Part shown: positions 16,090-25,288 of the stretch, piece after piece
Layout of the letters: the number at the start of each line of letters is the position of its first letter
How positions within the stretch are numbered: the first letter of the stretch is position 1
NCBI GenBank assembly: GCA_020848695.1
Contig: JADLHT010000058.1
Location: 1 to 64,000, forward strand
DNA from: Saprospiraceae bacterium
GTDB lineage: Bacteria > Bacteroidota > Bacteroidia > Chitinophagales > Saprospiraceae
Reading direction: 5' to 3'
Length of the DNA: 64,000 bases
Notes under the pieces: generated by a model
Seen by the model: the letters and a program-made list of their open reading frames with translations, nothing else
Told to the model about the DNA's origin: nothing
The model's database searches: none
Translations under genes and position numbers: made by a program

Positions 16090-18210
16090 ATGCATACAGA
16101 AGTATTTTATTACGACAACAAATTTCCAAAGTATTTTGCCATAGCCACAATTGTTTGGGGAGTCATTGGAATGCTGGTAGGTGTTATTGCAGCATTTCAA
16201 ATGGTATTTCCGGTTTTGAATTTCAGCGAATATTTTCCTTATCTGTCTTTTGGTCGACTAAGACCTGTTCATACTAATGCAGTAATTTTTGCATTTGTTG
16301 GAAATGGAATCTTTACAGCAATATATTATTCAATTCCTAGATTGCTCAAGACAGAAATGTGGAGTAAGAGATTAAGTGCTTTGCATTTTTGGGGATGGCA
16401 ATTGATTATTGTTTTAGCTGCTTTAACCTTGCTTGCTGGATTTACGACCGGAAAGGAATATGCTGAATTGGAGTGGCCGATCGATATTTTGATTACTATT
16501 ATTTGGGTAATTTTTGGGTTTAATATGTTCGGAACTATTTTAACCCGAAGAGAAAGACACCTATACGTTGCAATCTGGTTTTTTATAGCATCCTGGGTAA
16601 CTGTTGCAATACTTCATATCACTAATTCTATGGAGTTGCCTGTGTCTTTATTTAAATCCTATTCGGTATATGCTGGAGTACAAGATGCATTAGTTCAATG
16701 GTGGTATGGTCATAATGCGGTTGCGTTTTTTCTTACAACACCTTATTTGGGATTAATGTATTATTTTTTACCTAAAGCAGCGGACAGACCTGTATATTCC
16801 TATCGACTTAGTATTGTGCACTTTTGGAGTATAATCTTTATTTATATATGGGCTGGTCCTCATCACTTGCTATATACAGCGCTTCCGGAATGGGCTCAGT
16901 CCTTAGGAACGGTTTTTTCTATTATGCTCATACTCCCTAGTTGGGGCGGGATGTTGAATGGATTATTTACTTTAAGAGGAGCATGGGATAGAGTAAGAGA
17001 AGATCCTATATTGAAATTTATGGTTGTAGCCGTTACTTGTTATGGTATGGCCACGTTTGAAGGGCCAATGATGTCCTTAAAGAATGTAAACGCCATTTCA
17101 CATTACAGTGATTGGACTATTGCACACGTTCATATAGGCGCACTTGGATGGAATGGATTTCTGACATTCGGAATGTTATATTGGTTGTTTCCAAAAATGT
17201 TTAATACAACACTCTATTCAAGAAAATTGGCATCTACGCATTTTTGGATTGGAACATTAGGAATCGTACTTTATGCAATTCCAATGTATTGGAGTGCATT
17301 TCGCTCTTATTTTATGATGAAGTCCTTTACGCCAACCGGGCAACTTGAATACCAGTTTATGGATATTGTGCAGACCATTGTGCCATTTTATTTTATACGA
17401 GCAATTGGAGGAACATTATTCCTTGCGGGTGTAATTATTATGATCTACAATTTGTGGAAAACAGCGCAAGAAGGAAAATTCATTGAGAGCGAAAGAGCAG
17501 AAGCTGCTCCTTTAACCAAACAGTATGTTGCTCCAGCAGGAAGCTTATGGCACAGTATAATAGAGAGAAAGCCGTTAATGTTATTGACCTTTAGTTTAAT
17601 TGTCGTAAGTATTGGAGGAATTGTAGAAATTGTTCCAACCTTTTTAATTAAGGAGAACATTCCACAACTGACCAGTGTAAAGCCTTATACTCCTTTGGAA
17701 TTGCAAGGGAGAGATATCTATATCAGAGAAGGTTGTTACACCTGTCACTCTCAAATGATCAGACCATTTAGATACGAAATCAGTCGTTATGGTGAATACT
17801 CTAAAGCTGGTGAGTTTGTTTACGACCATCCATATCAATGGGGGAGTAAGAGAACTGGTCCGGATCTGGCAAGGATAGGCGGAAAATATAGCGATGCCTG
17901 GCATTTTAATCATATGTTAGATCCGCAGTCTATGTCTCCAGGAAGTATTATGCCTGCTTATCCGCATCTTTTTGAAACAGAAATTATAAAGTCAACTACA
18001 ATTTCAAAAATTCATGCAATGCGTCGTTTGGGTGTTCCCTATGCTGAGGGTTATGAGTCCCAATGCATTAAAGATATGGAAATACAAGCTGACAAGATTT
18101 CCAATAATCTGTTAAAAGAGAATAAAATTGAAATCAAAAGCGAAAGTGAAATTATAGCCTTAATCGCTTATTTGCAAAGACTTGGAACAGATATTAAATT
18201 AAAGAAATAA
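16090..18210 (+). CDS. ccoNO: Fused cbb3 oxidase subunits I and II (CcoN-CcoO)
   Basis: 706 residues from ATG 16090; an open frame from 15973 only reads through ccoS. Residues 1 to about 470 are CcoN, with 12 or so helices and the haem b, b3 and CuB His ligands (RPVHTNAV, WYGHNAVAF, AGPHHLLYT, IAHVHIGAL). Residues about 505-706 are CcoO, with an anchor helix (LMLLTFSLIVVSIGGIVEI) and haem-c motif CYTCH (C549-H553) and a likely Met ligand in GSIMPAYPHL. It reduces O2 at low concentration and pumps protons. The fusion is the usual state in Bacteroidota. Confidence 0.96.
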   Translation: MHTEVFYYDNKFPKYFAIATIVWGVIGMLVGVIAAFQMVFPVLNFSEYFPYLSFGRLRPVHTNAVIFAFVGNGIFTAIYYSIPRLLKTEMWSKRLSALHFWGWQLIIVLAALTLLAGFTTGKEYAELEWPIDILITIIWVIFGFNMFGTILTRRERHLYVAIWFFIASWVTVAILHITNSMELPVSLFKSYSVYAGVQDALVQWWYGHNAVAFFLTTPYLGLMYYFLPKAADRPVYSYRLSIVHFWSIIFIYIWAGPHHLLYTALPEWAQSLGTVFSIMLILPSWGGMLNGLFTLRGAWDRVREDPILKFMVVAVTCYGMATFEGPMMSLKNVNAISHYSDWTIAHVHIGALGWNGFLTFGMLYWLFPKMFNTTLYSRKLASTHFWIGTLGIVLYAIPMYWSAFRSYFMMKSFTPTGQLEYQFMDIVQTIVPFYFIRAIGGTLFLAGVIIMIYNLWKTAQEGKFIESERAEAAPLTKQYVAPAGSLWHSIIERKPLMLLTFSLIVVSIGGIVEIVPTFLIKENIPQLTSVKPYTPLELQGRDIYIREGCYTCHSQMIRPFRYEISRYGEYSKAGEFVYDHPYQWGSKRTGPDLARIGGKYSDAWHFNHMLDPQSMSPGSIMPAYPHLFETEIIKSTTISKIHAMRRLGVPYAEGYESQCIKDMEIQADKISNNLLKENKIEIKSESEIIALIAYLQRLGTDIKLKK

Positions 18211-18212
18211 TT

Positions 18213-18371
18213 ATGAAGTTTCAACATTATCTTGAAAGAATCAGTGGAATTCAAATATTTCCATTTATCTCCTTGCTTATTTTTGTATGTTTTTTTGTCG
18301 GAGTAAGTTACTGGGCATTTAAAATTCACAAATCTAAGATCAAAGAGTACGAAAACATTCCCTTTAATTAA
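18213..18371 (+). CDS. ccoQ: CcoQ/FixQ-like small subunit
   Basis: A 52-residue protein from ATG 18213, two bases after ccoNO. A short amphipathic N-terminus (MKFQHYLERISGIQ) precedes one transmembrane helix (about 15-36) and a basic, polar tail (KIHKSKIKEYENIPFN). Its size, topology and place between ccoO and ccoP match CcoQ, which stabilises the CcoP-CcoNO interaction. Sequence alone is too short for certainty. Confidence 0.8.
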   Translation: MKFQHYLERISGIQIFPFISLLIFVCFFVGVSYWAFKIHKSKIKEYENIPFN

Positions 18372-18388
18372 TTTAAAAATCACTTAAT

Positions 18389-19843
18389 ATGAAAAAGATA
18401 TTGGTCATTATAGGTCTTCAAATCATTCATAATATTGCTTTTGCAAGTTCAAAAGCAGAACCATCAAAAATTAATGTAAAGTTGGATGACCCACATTTAT
18501 GGGTTAGCTTAATTATGATTTTTCTTCTTATACCACTTTTTATTATTGCTAGAGCATTTCTAATTTTGTTAAAGAAAAAATACACGGAAAAAATTAAACA
18601 ACAGTTGAATGACAAATCTGCAATGTTTCCAGATTTAATGGTAATTTCCTTATTGATTGGAAACTTGGAGTCCCTGAAAATAAATTGGGCAAATGTTGAT
18701 TGGGGTTTATGGGTTATGATTTTTGTGATTTTAGTTGAAATTAGCTTGATTTGTTTTTTTGGAATTCAGCTAATGAAACTAATAAACTTCGATAATTATA
18801 AAAACCGGGTATATGAAGCTGCTCAAAGCTCAGATAAGTCTTGGTTAAAACAATGGTGGTATAAGTTAAACAGATTTAGATCAATCAAGGAGGAAGGAAG
18901 TATAGATATTGGTCATAATTATGATGGAATCAGAGAACTGGACAATGTTACTCCTCCATGGTTTACTTATTCTTTTATTGCAACTATAATTTTTGCTATG
19001 GTCTATATGTATAGATACCACATAGCCGATTCTGCCCCTTTGCAAATGGAAGAACTAAGGATGGAAATGGATATAGCATTGAAACAAAAAATGGAAAATG
19101 CAGGAGAGCAAGCTGGTGGTTTTGATGAAAACAATCTGACTTATCTGGATGAAACTGAGAGAGCAGAAGGACAGCTGATATTTGAAAGCAAATGTGCTGT
19201 ATGTCATGAGAAAAGCGGAGGTTCAAAACCGGGAGGTGTTGGACCTAATCTCACAGATAAATATTGGCTTCACGGTGGATCTCTAAATGATATTTATTAT
19301 TCTATAAAAAATGGCTGGCCTGAAAAAGGAATGATTGCATGGGCAGATCAGTTGTCTCCAAAACAAATGGCACAAGTTTCATCATTTATTCAGTCATTGC
19401 AAAATTCTAATCCTGCTAATTCAAAAGAACCGCAAGGTGAAATTTATACTCCCACTGAGCAAACAACTAATACATCTTCCGATCAGCCTAAAGGAATTGA
19501 TGAGAATAATTTAACGTATCTTGATGAAACAGAAAGAGCAGAAGGTCAATTAATTTTTGAAAGCAAATGTATGGCCTGCCACGACAAGCATGGAGGTTCA
19601 AAACCAGGTGGTGTCGGACCTAATCTGACAGATAAGTATTGGTTACACGGCGGGTCTTTAAAAGATATATACAAGACAATTAAGAATGGAGTACCGGAGA
19701 AAGGAATGATCTCGTGGGCAGATCAATTGTCATCGATGCAAATAGCGCAATTGGCTTCCTTTATTAAGTCGATACAAAATTCGAACCCTGCCAACGCAAA
19801 AGAACCTCAAGGCGAAGTATATACAGAGTCGGAAATCAAATAA
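18389..19843 (+). CDS. ccoP: CcoP subunit with two near-identical haem-c domains
   Basis: A 484-residue protein. A signal-like N-terminus and about three hydrophobic segments include the FixP_N-type region (RELDNVTPPWFTYSFIATIIFAMVYM). Two cytochrome c domains follow, each with one CxxCH (CAVCH and CMACH) and a likely Met ligand (KGMI). The two domains are co-linear 109-residue copies starting at D246 and D371 that differ at about 18 positions. CcoP takes electrons from soluble or membrane cytochrome c. Two haems are normal for the family, but such close copies are not; see the repeat features. Confidence 0.93.
   Translation: MKKILVIIGLQIIHNIAFASSKAEPSKINVKLDDPHLWVSLIMIFLLIPLFIIARAFLILLKKKYTEKIKQQLNDKSAMFPDLMVISLLIGNLESLKINWANVDWGLWVMIFVILVEISLICFFGIQLMKLINFDNYKNRVYEAAQSSDKSWLKQWWYKLNRFRSIKEEGSIDIGHNYDGIRELDNVTPPWFTYSFIATIIFAMVYMYRYHIADSAPLQMEELRMEMDIALKQKMENAGEQAGGFDENNLTYLDETERAEGQLIFESKCAVCHEKSGGSKPGGVGPNLTDKYWLHGGSLNDIYYSIKNGWPEKGMIAWADQLSPKQMAQVSSFIQSLQNSNPANSKEPQGEIYTPTEQTTNTSSDQPKGIDENNLTYLDETERAEGQLIFESKCMACHDKHGGSKPGGVGPNLTDKYWLHGGSLKDIYKTIKNGVPEKGMISWADQLSSMQIAQLASFIKSIQNSNPANAKEPQGEVYTESEIK
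19124..19450 (+). repeat. CcoP haem-c domain, copy 1
   Basis: 327 bases (109 codons) beginning at the DENNLTYLDE motif and ending QGEIYT. It is the same length as copy 2 at 19499-19825 with no indels. By hand count about 91 of 109 residues match, while many codons differ silently. Confidence 0.9.
19499..19825 (+). repeat. CcoP haem-c domain, copy 2
   Basis: Second 327-base copy, from DENNLTYLDE to QGEVYT, separated from copy 1 by 48 bases coding for a Thr/Ser/Pro linker. Differences at the haem motif are CAVCH versus CMACH. Confidence 0.9.
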
Positions 19844-19882
19844 TCCAGTGAATGGTCATTTATAGTAAAGTTGTGATTAATA

Positions 19883-21289
19883 TTGAAAGAAGAGGAAAAA
19901 TTTTACGAAGAAACTTTTAGAGATACAATAACCACGGTAGACAAGGCTGGAAAGTGGAGATGGATTTATGCAATAAAACCAAAAGGACGCTGGTATAATA
20001 TTCGAAAAGTTGCTGCTTACCTATATTTCTTATTATTTGTGCTTGTTCCATTTATTAAGTTGGATGGCAATCCGCTTCTAATGATAAATATTTTGGATTC
20101 GAAGTTTTCAATATTAGGTAAAATGTTCTGGCCCCACGATATGTTCATTTTTGCAATTTTAATGATTGCATTAATAGTTTTTATTGTTCTTTTTACAATT
20201 GCATTTGGTAGATTGTTTTGTGGATGGGCCTGTCCTCAAACGATTTTTCTTGAGTTTATATTTAGGCCTATTGAATGGTTAATAGAAGGTTCTCCATCTC
20301 AACAACGCAAGTTGGACAAGGCTGAATGGACTATTGAAAAGATTATTAAAAAGACTTCTAAACATATCTTGTATCTGTTGATTTCGTTTGGTATAGCCAA
20401 TATCTTTTTAGCCTATATAATTGGAATTGATGAACTGTTTGTTATGGTCAGAGAACCCTTATTGGAGCATAAAAAAATGTTGTTTGGATTAATTGGATTT
20501 TCTATATTGTTCTATGTAGTCTTTGCTTTTGTCCGCGATTTAATTTGTACTACAGTATGCCCCTATGGAAGATTGCAGTCGGTTATGGTTGATAAGAATA
20601 CCATGCAGGTAGCCTATGATTATAGTCGAGGTGAGCCTAGAGCCAGATTCAAAAAAAATGAAATTAGAACTCAAGGGGATTGTATCGATTGTTTTAAATG
20701 TGTAATGGTATGTCCTACCGGAATTGATATTAGAAACGGAACACAAATGGAATGTGTTGCCTGCACAGCATGTATTGATGAGTGTAACACTGTGATGACC
20801 GCAATAAATAAGCCTAAAGGACTAATTCGTTATGCATCCGAGAATGAGCTGGAAGGAGGTGAAAAGATACACTTCAATGCTAGGATGAAGGCCTACAGTA
20901 TGGTTCTGTTTCTATTAGTTGGGCTGATTGCTTTTTTAATTGTTTCAAGAAATTCGGTAGATGTCTTTATTTCAAAAGTTAAAGGACAATTGTATCAGGA
21001 AAATCCTGATGGAACTTTTAGTAATCTCTATGAATTAAAGATTTTTAATAAGAATAAGTCTGCAGCTATAATACAGCTAATTCCTGAGAATTATAAAAAT
21101 GCCTGGGTAAAAGTAATTGGACAACAGGTTTTCAATGTTGATGCGGAGAAAATGGCTGAATATAAATTTTTCGTTATGATTCCCAGAGACCAGGTCTTGA
21201 AAAGATCGAATGACCTAACTATTGGCTTGTATCTGAATGGTAAAAAATTTAATACTGTTAAAACAAAGTTCTCAGGACCATTTAATTAG
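19883..21289 (+). CDS. ccoG: cbb3 oxidase accessory protein CcoG
   Basis: A 468-residue membrane iron-sulfur protein (FixG/RdxA family). A TTG at 19883 is the likely start: an in-frame stop lies at 19874 and there is no early ATG. The N-terminus matches the family (FRDTITTVDKAGKWRWIYAIKPKG split over 12-35). About five transmembrane segments flank CGWACPQ. Two ferredoxin clusters follow (CIDCFKCVMVCP and CVACTACIDECN). The C-terminal Ig-like FixG domain runs from about 350. CcoG is thought to reduce Cu(II) to Cu(I) for oxidase assembly. Confidence 0.94.
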   Translation: MKEEEKFYEETFRDTITTVDKAGKWRWIYAIKPKGRWYNIRKVAAYLYFLLFVLVPFIKLDGNPLLMINILDSKFSILGKMFWPHDMFIFAILMIALIVFIVLFTIAFGRLFCGWACPQTIFLEFIFRPIEWLIEGSPSQQRKLDKAEWTIEKIIKKTSKHILYLLISFGIANIFLAYIIGIDELFVMVREPLLEHKKMLFGLIGFSILFYVVFAFVRDLICTTVCPYGRLQSVMVDKNTMQVAYDYSRGEPRARFKKNEIRTQGDCIDCFKCVMVCPTGIDIRNGTQMECVACTACIDECNTVMTAINKPKGLIRYASENELEGGEKIHFNARMKAYSMVLFLLVGLIAFLIVSRNSVDVFISKVKGQLYQENPDGTFSNLYELKIFNKNKSAAIIQLIPENYKNAWVKVIGQQVFNVDAEKMAEYKFFVMIPRDQVLKRSNDLTIGLYLNGKKFNTVKTKFSGPFN

Positions 21290-21295
21290 TATCTT

Positions 21296-21733
21296 ATGAA
21301 TTGGGGTCATAAATTGCTTATTGTAATTATTGGATTTGTATTAATGATTGTTGTTTTTGTTTTAATCTCATTTAAAGAAACGAATCCGATCATCGAAGAG
21401 AATTACTATGATAGAGAATTAAAGTACCAGTCCTTAATTGATGGTTCAGAAAACATGCTGTTACTTGATTCTAAATTACAGGTTCTAAAAGAAGAAAATA
21501 GCACTGTAGTCATTCTGCCACTTCCGGAAAGTCAAAGGATTGATTCAGGAAAAATTGAATTTATTCATTGGCAGGACCCAATTAATGATTTAGCTTTGGA
21601 TTTACATCCAGGCCAGAGTAAGAAAATTGAAATTTCGGATGATAAACTCGGAAAGGGTAGTTATCTGGTAAAAGTTACTATACATAGTTTGCAGAAATTC
21701 TATTATGCTGAAACAAAATTTCTGAAGGAATGA
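21296..21733 (+). CDS. ccoH: CcoH/FixH family protein
   Basis: A 145-residue protein with one N-terminal transmembrane helix (about 5-26) followed by the family motif NPIIEENYYDRELKYQ and an extracytoplasmic beta-rich domain. CcoH/FixH is an assembly or stability factor for cbb3 oxidase that contacts CcoN. It lies six bases after ccoG and overlaps the next gene by four bases. Confidence 0.9.
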   Translation: MNWGHKLLIVIIGFVLMIVVFVLISFKETNPIIEENYYDRELKYQSLIDGSENMLLLDSKLQVLKEENSTVVILPLPESQRIDSGKIEFIHWQDPINDLALDLHPGQSKKIEISDDKLGKGSYLVKVTIHSLQKFYYAETKFLKE

Positions 21734-22452
21734 ATGTAGGGCTTTGGTTTGTGTTTTTATCGGGACTCGGTGTTGGAATTGCAGGAAGCTTACATTGTAT
21801 TGGAATGTGTGGCCCTTTAGTAATTGCAGCTGCCGGAAGAATAAATTCTTCGTCTTTTCATCCTGCGCTTTCAATGCTTGTGTATCATCTAAGCCGAGTC
21901 ATGGCATATGTTGCAATCGGAGTGATCATGGGAATTATTGGTAAAGGCTTGTCATTGGTAATCTTGCAACAATGGATATCAATATTCATTGGTATATTTT
22001 TATTGTTTTATCTGTTTATACTTCAGAACAAATTTGATTCAAATATCCAAGCTTTGAAACCGATTGTCTGGTTAAAAAACAAAATAGGAACCATGTTAAG
22101 CGGTAAAAAAAACTTAACAGGTATGGCGCAATTGGGTTTTTTAAATGGGTGGTTACCTTGTGGTTTGGTTTATATGGCAGCAATGCTTTCAATAGCATCA
22201 GGTTCATTGGTCGCATCGATGGTCTTAATGTTGGGTTTTGGCTTGGCAACTATTCCCTTATTAATTGTATTGATGATATTGGGGAACGTCATAAATTATA
22301 AATTTCGCAAGGCAATCAATAAGCTGAGTCCGGTAATCATGATTGTAATGGTGTTTATTTTTCTATTGCGAGGAATGAATCTTGGAATCCCTTATCTTTC
22401 TCCTAAGCTGGATTCTAAAGCATTGAATTGCTGTGAGAAAGCTTCGCATTAA
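21730..22452 (+). CDS. SafE/DsbD-like membrane protein of the cco cluster
   Basis: A 240-residue protein with about six or seven transmembrane helices. The motif GSLHCIGMCGPLV near residue 19 and NGWLPCGLVYMA in the middle mark the sulfite exporter TauE/SafE (DsbD-like) family that is regularly found beside cbb3 genes. The paired Cys in each half suggest copper or thiol handling. The start overlaps ccoH (ATGA). It ends 15 bases from the convergent regulator gene, with no strong hairpin between. Confidence 0.88.
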   Translation: MNVGLWFVFLSGLGVGIAGSLHCIGMCGPLVIAAAGRINSSSFHPALSMLVYHLSRVMAYVAIGVIMGIIGKGLSLVILQQWISIFIGIFLLFYLFILQNKFDSNIQALKPIVWLKNKIGTMLSGKKNLTGMAQLGFLNGWLPCGLVYMAAMLSIASGSLVASMVLMLGFGLATIPLLIVLMILGNVINYKFRKAINKLSPVIMIVMVFIFLLRGMNLGIPYLSPKLDSKALNCCEKASH

Positions 22453-22467
22453 GGATTAAACTTTAGA

Positions 22468-23508
22468 TTAAAATTCTGCAGATAATTTATTTTTATTGAT
22501 AAGCTTTATTCCTTCAGGATTCAGTTGAATGAGTTTCTCATCTTTTAGCTCTGAAAGCATTCTTATTAATGTTTCCTTTGCCATTCCGCAATATGAGGCC
22601 AAATCTTCTCGGCTAATTGAGATAGGTGTTTCCTCAAACAATGAAAATAATTTTATAAGATGATAACAAACCTTTTCTCTTACGTTGCCATAAGAGTTGA
22701 TCGATAGTCTTTCATGTAGTTCTTGGATGGTGTGGTCAATATAGGCATGGTAGGATATGACTAGATTTTCCATTTCAATGATTTCTTCAAATATTTTTTT
22801 AGGAATAGCAATTAATTTTGATTCTTCAACAATTTCTAATATGGTATTGTGTTTTTTTTGATAGATCCTGTCGAGACCGATAAAGCGAGGTCCTTTAGAG
22901 AATTTTAATATCAGATCTTTAATAGCGACTGTTTCAATGTACTCCTTTGTCAGTCCAGATTCCAGGAAGTACAGATTATTCATAAAATCTTCAGTTTGCC
23001 AAATAATTGAACCTTTCCCATATGTTTTCTTCTCGCAGGAATTTAATGTATCTTTAATTTTTTGATTTTTCAGCAGGACTTCTTCGTTAAATACTCCTTC
23101 AATTGTTCTTGATTTTGATTGATGTATTTTATGATATTTTTTAAGCTTTATTTTAATGACTTCCAGTAAGTCATTAGCTTCAAATGGTTTAATCAAATAA
23201 TCTTCAGCACCGAGATTCATTCCCTTTCTAAAGTCATCTTTGTCCGTTTTTGCAGTTAGAAAAATTAATGGAATGTGAGAAAGATTTTCATCATTCTGAA
23301 TAATATTTAACATCCCCAGGCCATCTAAATTTGGCATCATAATATCACTGATTATTAGATCAGGATTAAATTCTCTAGCCGCTTGAATGCCCTTTAGTCC
23401 ATCTTCTGCAGTTCGTACATTATAATTTGATATTGAAAGAATTTCGCTGATGTTTTCACGCATTTCTTCATTGTCTTCTACAATGAGAATTTTATATTGA
23501 TTTTTCAT
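22468..23508 (-). CDS. Receiver-CRP/FNR fusion regulator (FixJ receiver + FixK-like)
   Basis: A 346-residue protein. Residues 1-125 form a receiver with E11/D12, phosphoacceptor D55 and the LIKPF motif. Residues about 155-265 are a cyclic-nucleotide-binding-like beta-roll, and 270-340 a Crp-type winged helix with ISREDLASYCGMAKETLIRML (E312 and R316 in the recognition helix). The N-terminal Cys cluster that holds iron-sulfur in FNR is absent, so oxygen would be read by the partner kinase. Its start overlaps the kinase stop by 17 bases. It probably controls the FNR-like boxes in this window. Confidence 0.92.
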   Translation of the reverse strand: MKNQYKILIVEDNEEMRENISEILSISNYNVRTAEDGLKGIQAAREFNPDLIISDIMMPNLDGLGMLNIIQNDENLSHIPLIFLTAKTDKDDFRKGMNLGAEDYLIKPFEANDLLEVIKIKLKKYHKIHQSKSRTIEGVFNEEVLLKNQKIKDTLNSCEKKTYGKGSIIWQTEDFMNNLYFLESGLTKEYIETVAIKDLILKFSKGPRFIGLDRIYQKKHNTILEIVEESKLIAIPKKIFEEIIEMENLVISYHAYIDHTIQELHERLSINSYGNVREKVCYHLIKLFSLFEETPISISREDLASYCGMAKETLIRMLSELKDEKLIQLNPEGIKLINKNKLSAEF

Positions 23509-24778
23509 TGTTTGGAATAGTTAATTTAATTTGAGTTCCTTTGTTTTCCGATGATTTAATCTGAATAGTTCCATTTAATAAGTCAAGATATTTCTTAACA
23601 ATATTTAAGCCCAGGCCGGTGCCTTGAATATTTAAAACATTGGATGCTCTGAAAAATATATTGAATAGAAATTTCTGTTCTTCTTCCGGTATGCCAAGCC
23701 CATTATCGGATATATTTATAATAAAATTTTTATTTTCTTTATCAAGAGTGATTGAAATTTGAGAAGAATCACCTGAATATTTTATTGCATTATTAATGAG
23801 ATTACTCATAATGTGTTTTATAAAGTTAGCATCTGTATTGCAAAATATTTCTTGATTGCTCAGGTTTGTATAGCTAATTGTCTGATTTGGTTTTTTAATT
23901 TGAATTAAATCTTCTGTTATATCTTGAATGAGATGGCTCAGTTCAACGGTAGTAAAATTACTGCTAATTTTACCTTGTTCGATTTGCGTCATAGACAAAA
24001 AATCGTTTAACACTCCATTGAGGTATTGAATATTATTTTTAATTTTTGAAAGATGCTGCTGGCTTTTTAATGGATTAGAGTTTTCCTGATAATGTTCGAT
24101 CAGATTTATCGAACTTAGTATATTGGCAAGAGGTGTTCTGAATTCATGAGAAGCAATACTGACAAAACGTGATTTTAATAGATTTAAACTTCTCTCCTTT
24201 TCTATTGAAGTAATGAGTTCGACTTCTCTTTTTTTTAGTTTTTCTTCAATAAGAATTCGTTCGTTAATTTCGTTTTCAAGATTTCTGTTACTCTCGCTGA
24301 GCTGATTAATGCTTTCCATCAATTGACTGGTTCTGGAATCAACCAGATTTTCTAGATTTTTATTAATGAATACCAGTTTCTGTTCCGTTTCTTTTTCCCT
24401 GCTTAAATCGTGAATTACACCTGTAAAAAAATATTGATCTTCCCAAATAAACTTACTTAAGGCAAGTCTTACCGGGAAAGTTTTCCCGTTTTTCCGGCAT
24501 CCTGTCACTTCCCGACCAATTCCGATAACCTTATTGATTCCTGTTTCAATGTGATTCTTTATATAATTATCGTGAAGTGTTCGATGTGGTTCCGGTGTTA
24601 GTATTTTAACATTTTGGCCTGTTAATTCATCCGGATTGTATCCAAACAAGTCTGCAGCACTTTTGTTATGCATTATAATGATTCCTTCTGCATCTATAAT
24701 AACGATTGCGTCGGAAGCGGTATCCAATACTGATTTTAGGAAGTATTTATTTATGTTGCTGTTATGATGATACTGCAT
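23492..24778 (-). CDS. FixL-like PAS sensor histidine kinase
   Basis: A 428-residue cytosolic kinase with no transmembrane segment. The PAS domain (about 12-130) matches FixL: TPEPHRTLHDNYI followed by VIGIGREVTG and RKNGKTFPVRL. H69 aligns with the haem ligand H200 of B. japonicum FixL, and R89 with the O2-signalling R220, at the same spacing of 20. A coiled coil (about 135-200), HisKA with H211 in SHEFRTPLANI, and an HATPase domain (DNGLGIP, GTGLGLNIV) follow. The haem assignment rests on family knowledge and spacing. Its partner is the receiver-CRP fusion downstream. Confidence 0.9.
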   Translation of the reverse strand: MQYHHNSNINKYFLKSVLDTASDAIVIIDAEGIIIMHNKSAADLFGYNPDELTGQNVKILTPEPHRTLHDNYIKNHIETGINKVIGIGREVTGCRKNGKTFPVRLALSKFIWEDQYFFTGVIHDLSREKETEQKLVFINKNLENLVDSRTSQLMESINQLSESNRNLENEINERILIEEKLKKREVELITSIEKERSLNLLKSRFVSIASHEFRTPLANILSSINLIEHYQENSNPLKSQQHLSKIKNNIQYLNGVLNDFLSMTQIEQGKISSNFTTVELSHLIQDITEDLIQIKKPNQTISYTNLSNQEIFCNTDANFIKHIMSNLINNAIKYSGDSSQISITLDKENKNFIINISDNGLGIPEEEQKFLFNIFFRASNVLNIQGTGLGLNIVKKYLDLLNGTIQIKSSENKGTQIKLTIPNNEKSI

Positions 24779-24801
24779 TATGATTTAAGTCATAGATTAA
24801 G

Positions 24802-24845
24802 TTGACAAAGATCATATGTTTAGAATAATTACTGCAATAATTTTG
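24802..24845 (+). promoter_or_regulatory. FNR-like box and exact -7 element of the CBS/UspA operon
   Basis: TTGAC-AAAG-ATCAT at 24802-24815 and TAATTTTG at 24838-24845 (exact TAnnTTTG) are spaced 36.5 bases from box centre to element end, and the ATG at 24862 is 53.5 bases from the centre. Both distances equal those at 12297-12357. The box is also 30 bases upstream of the FixL-like kinase start on the other strand, where it could repress or autoregulate. Confidence 0.6.
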
Positions 24846-24861
24846 AGGAAATTAATTAATC

Positions 24862-25284
24862 ATGATATTAAAAACTCCTGTTAAAAGTATAATGGTAACT
24901 AACTTGGTTACTTTAAATTCAGAGGATTCATTGCTCAAAGCGAAAGAAATGTTCGATGAATTTGGAATTCATCATATCCCAGTGGTTGATTTTAAAAATC
25001 TGGTAGGTCTTTTAAGTAAATCTGATTTTCTCCTTTATGTTAATTCTTCCAATGACGGTAAAAATTTGGAAGTTGTTCCGGATCAGAAATTAAGCTTTAC
25101 TAAAGTAAAACAGCTTATGGTTACCAGGCTTGGTAAACTTGAGGAAGACGATCGAATTGATGTTGCCATCGATATTTTTTTGAAAAATTATTTTCATTGT
25201 CTTCCTGTTGTTAATGGGAAGGAATTAGTTGGAATTGTTACGCCTTTCGATATTTTGAAGTATATTTCAGAAAATTTAAAATAG
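24862..25284 (+). CDS. CBS-domain pair protein
   Basis: A 140-residue cytosolic protein made of two CBS domains (about 5-62 and 78-138), each with the typical HHIPVVD/HCLPVVN and LVGLLSKSD/LVGIVTPFD strands. CBS pairs bind adenine nucleotides and act as energy sensors. The gene is four bases ahead of a UspA gene and behind an FNR-like promoter; such pairs are common in low-oxygen regulons. The target is unknown. Confidence 0.9.
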   Translation: MILKTPVKSIMVTNLVTLNSEDSLLKAKEMFDEFGIHHIPVVDFKNLVGLLSKSDFLLYVNSSNDGKNLEVVPDQKLSFTKVKQLMVTRLGKLEEDDRIDVAIDIFLKNYFHCLPVVNGKELVGIVTPFDILKYISENLK

Positions 25285-25288
25285 TTGT

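Noticed and set aside
19124-19825. CcoP repeat as an assembly error
   Set aside because: The copies differ by many silent changes and about 18 residues, which an artefact would not produce.
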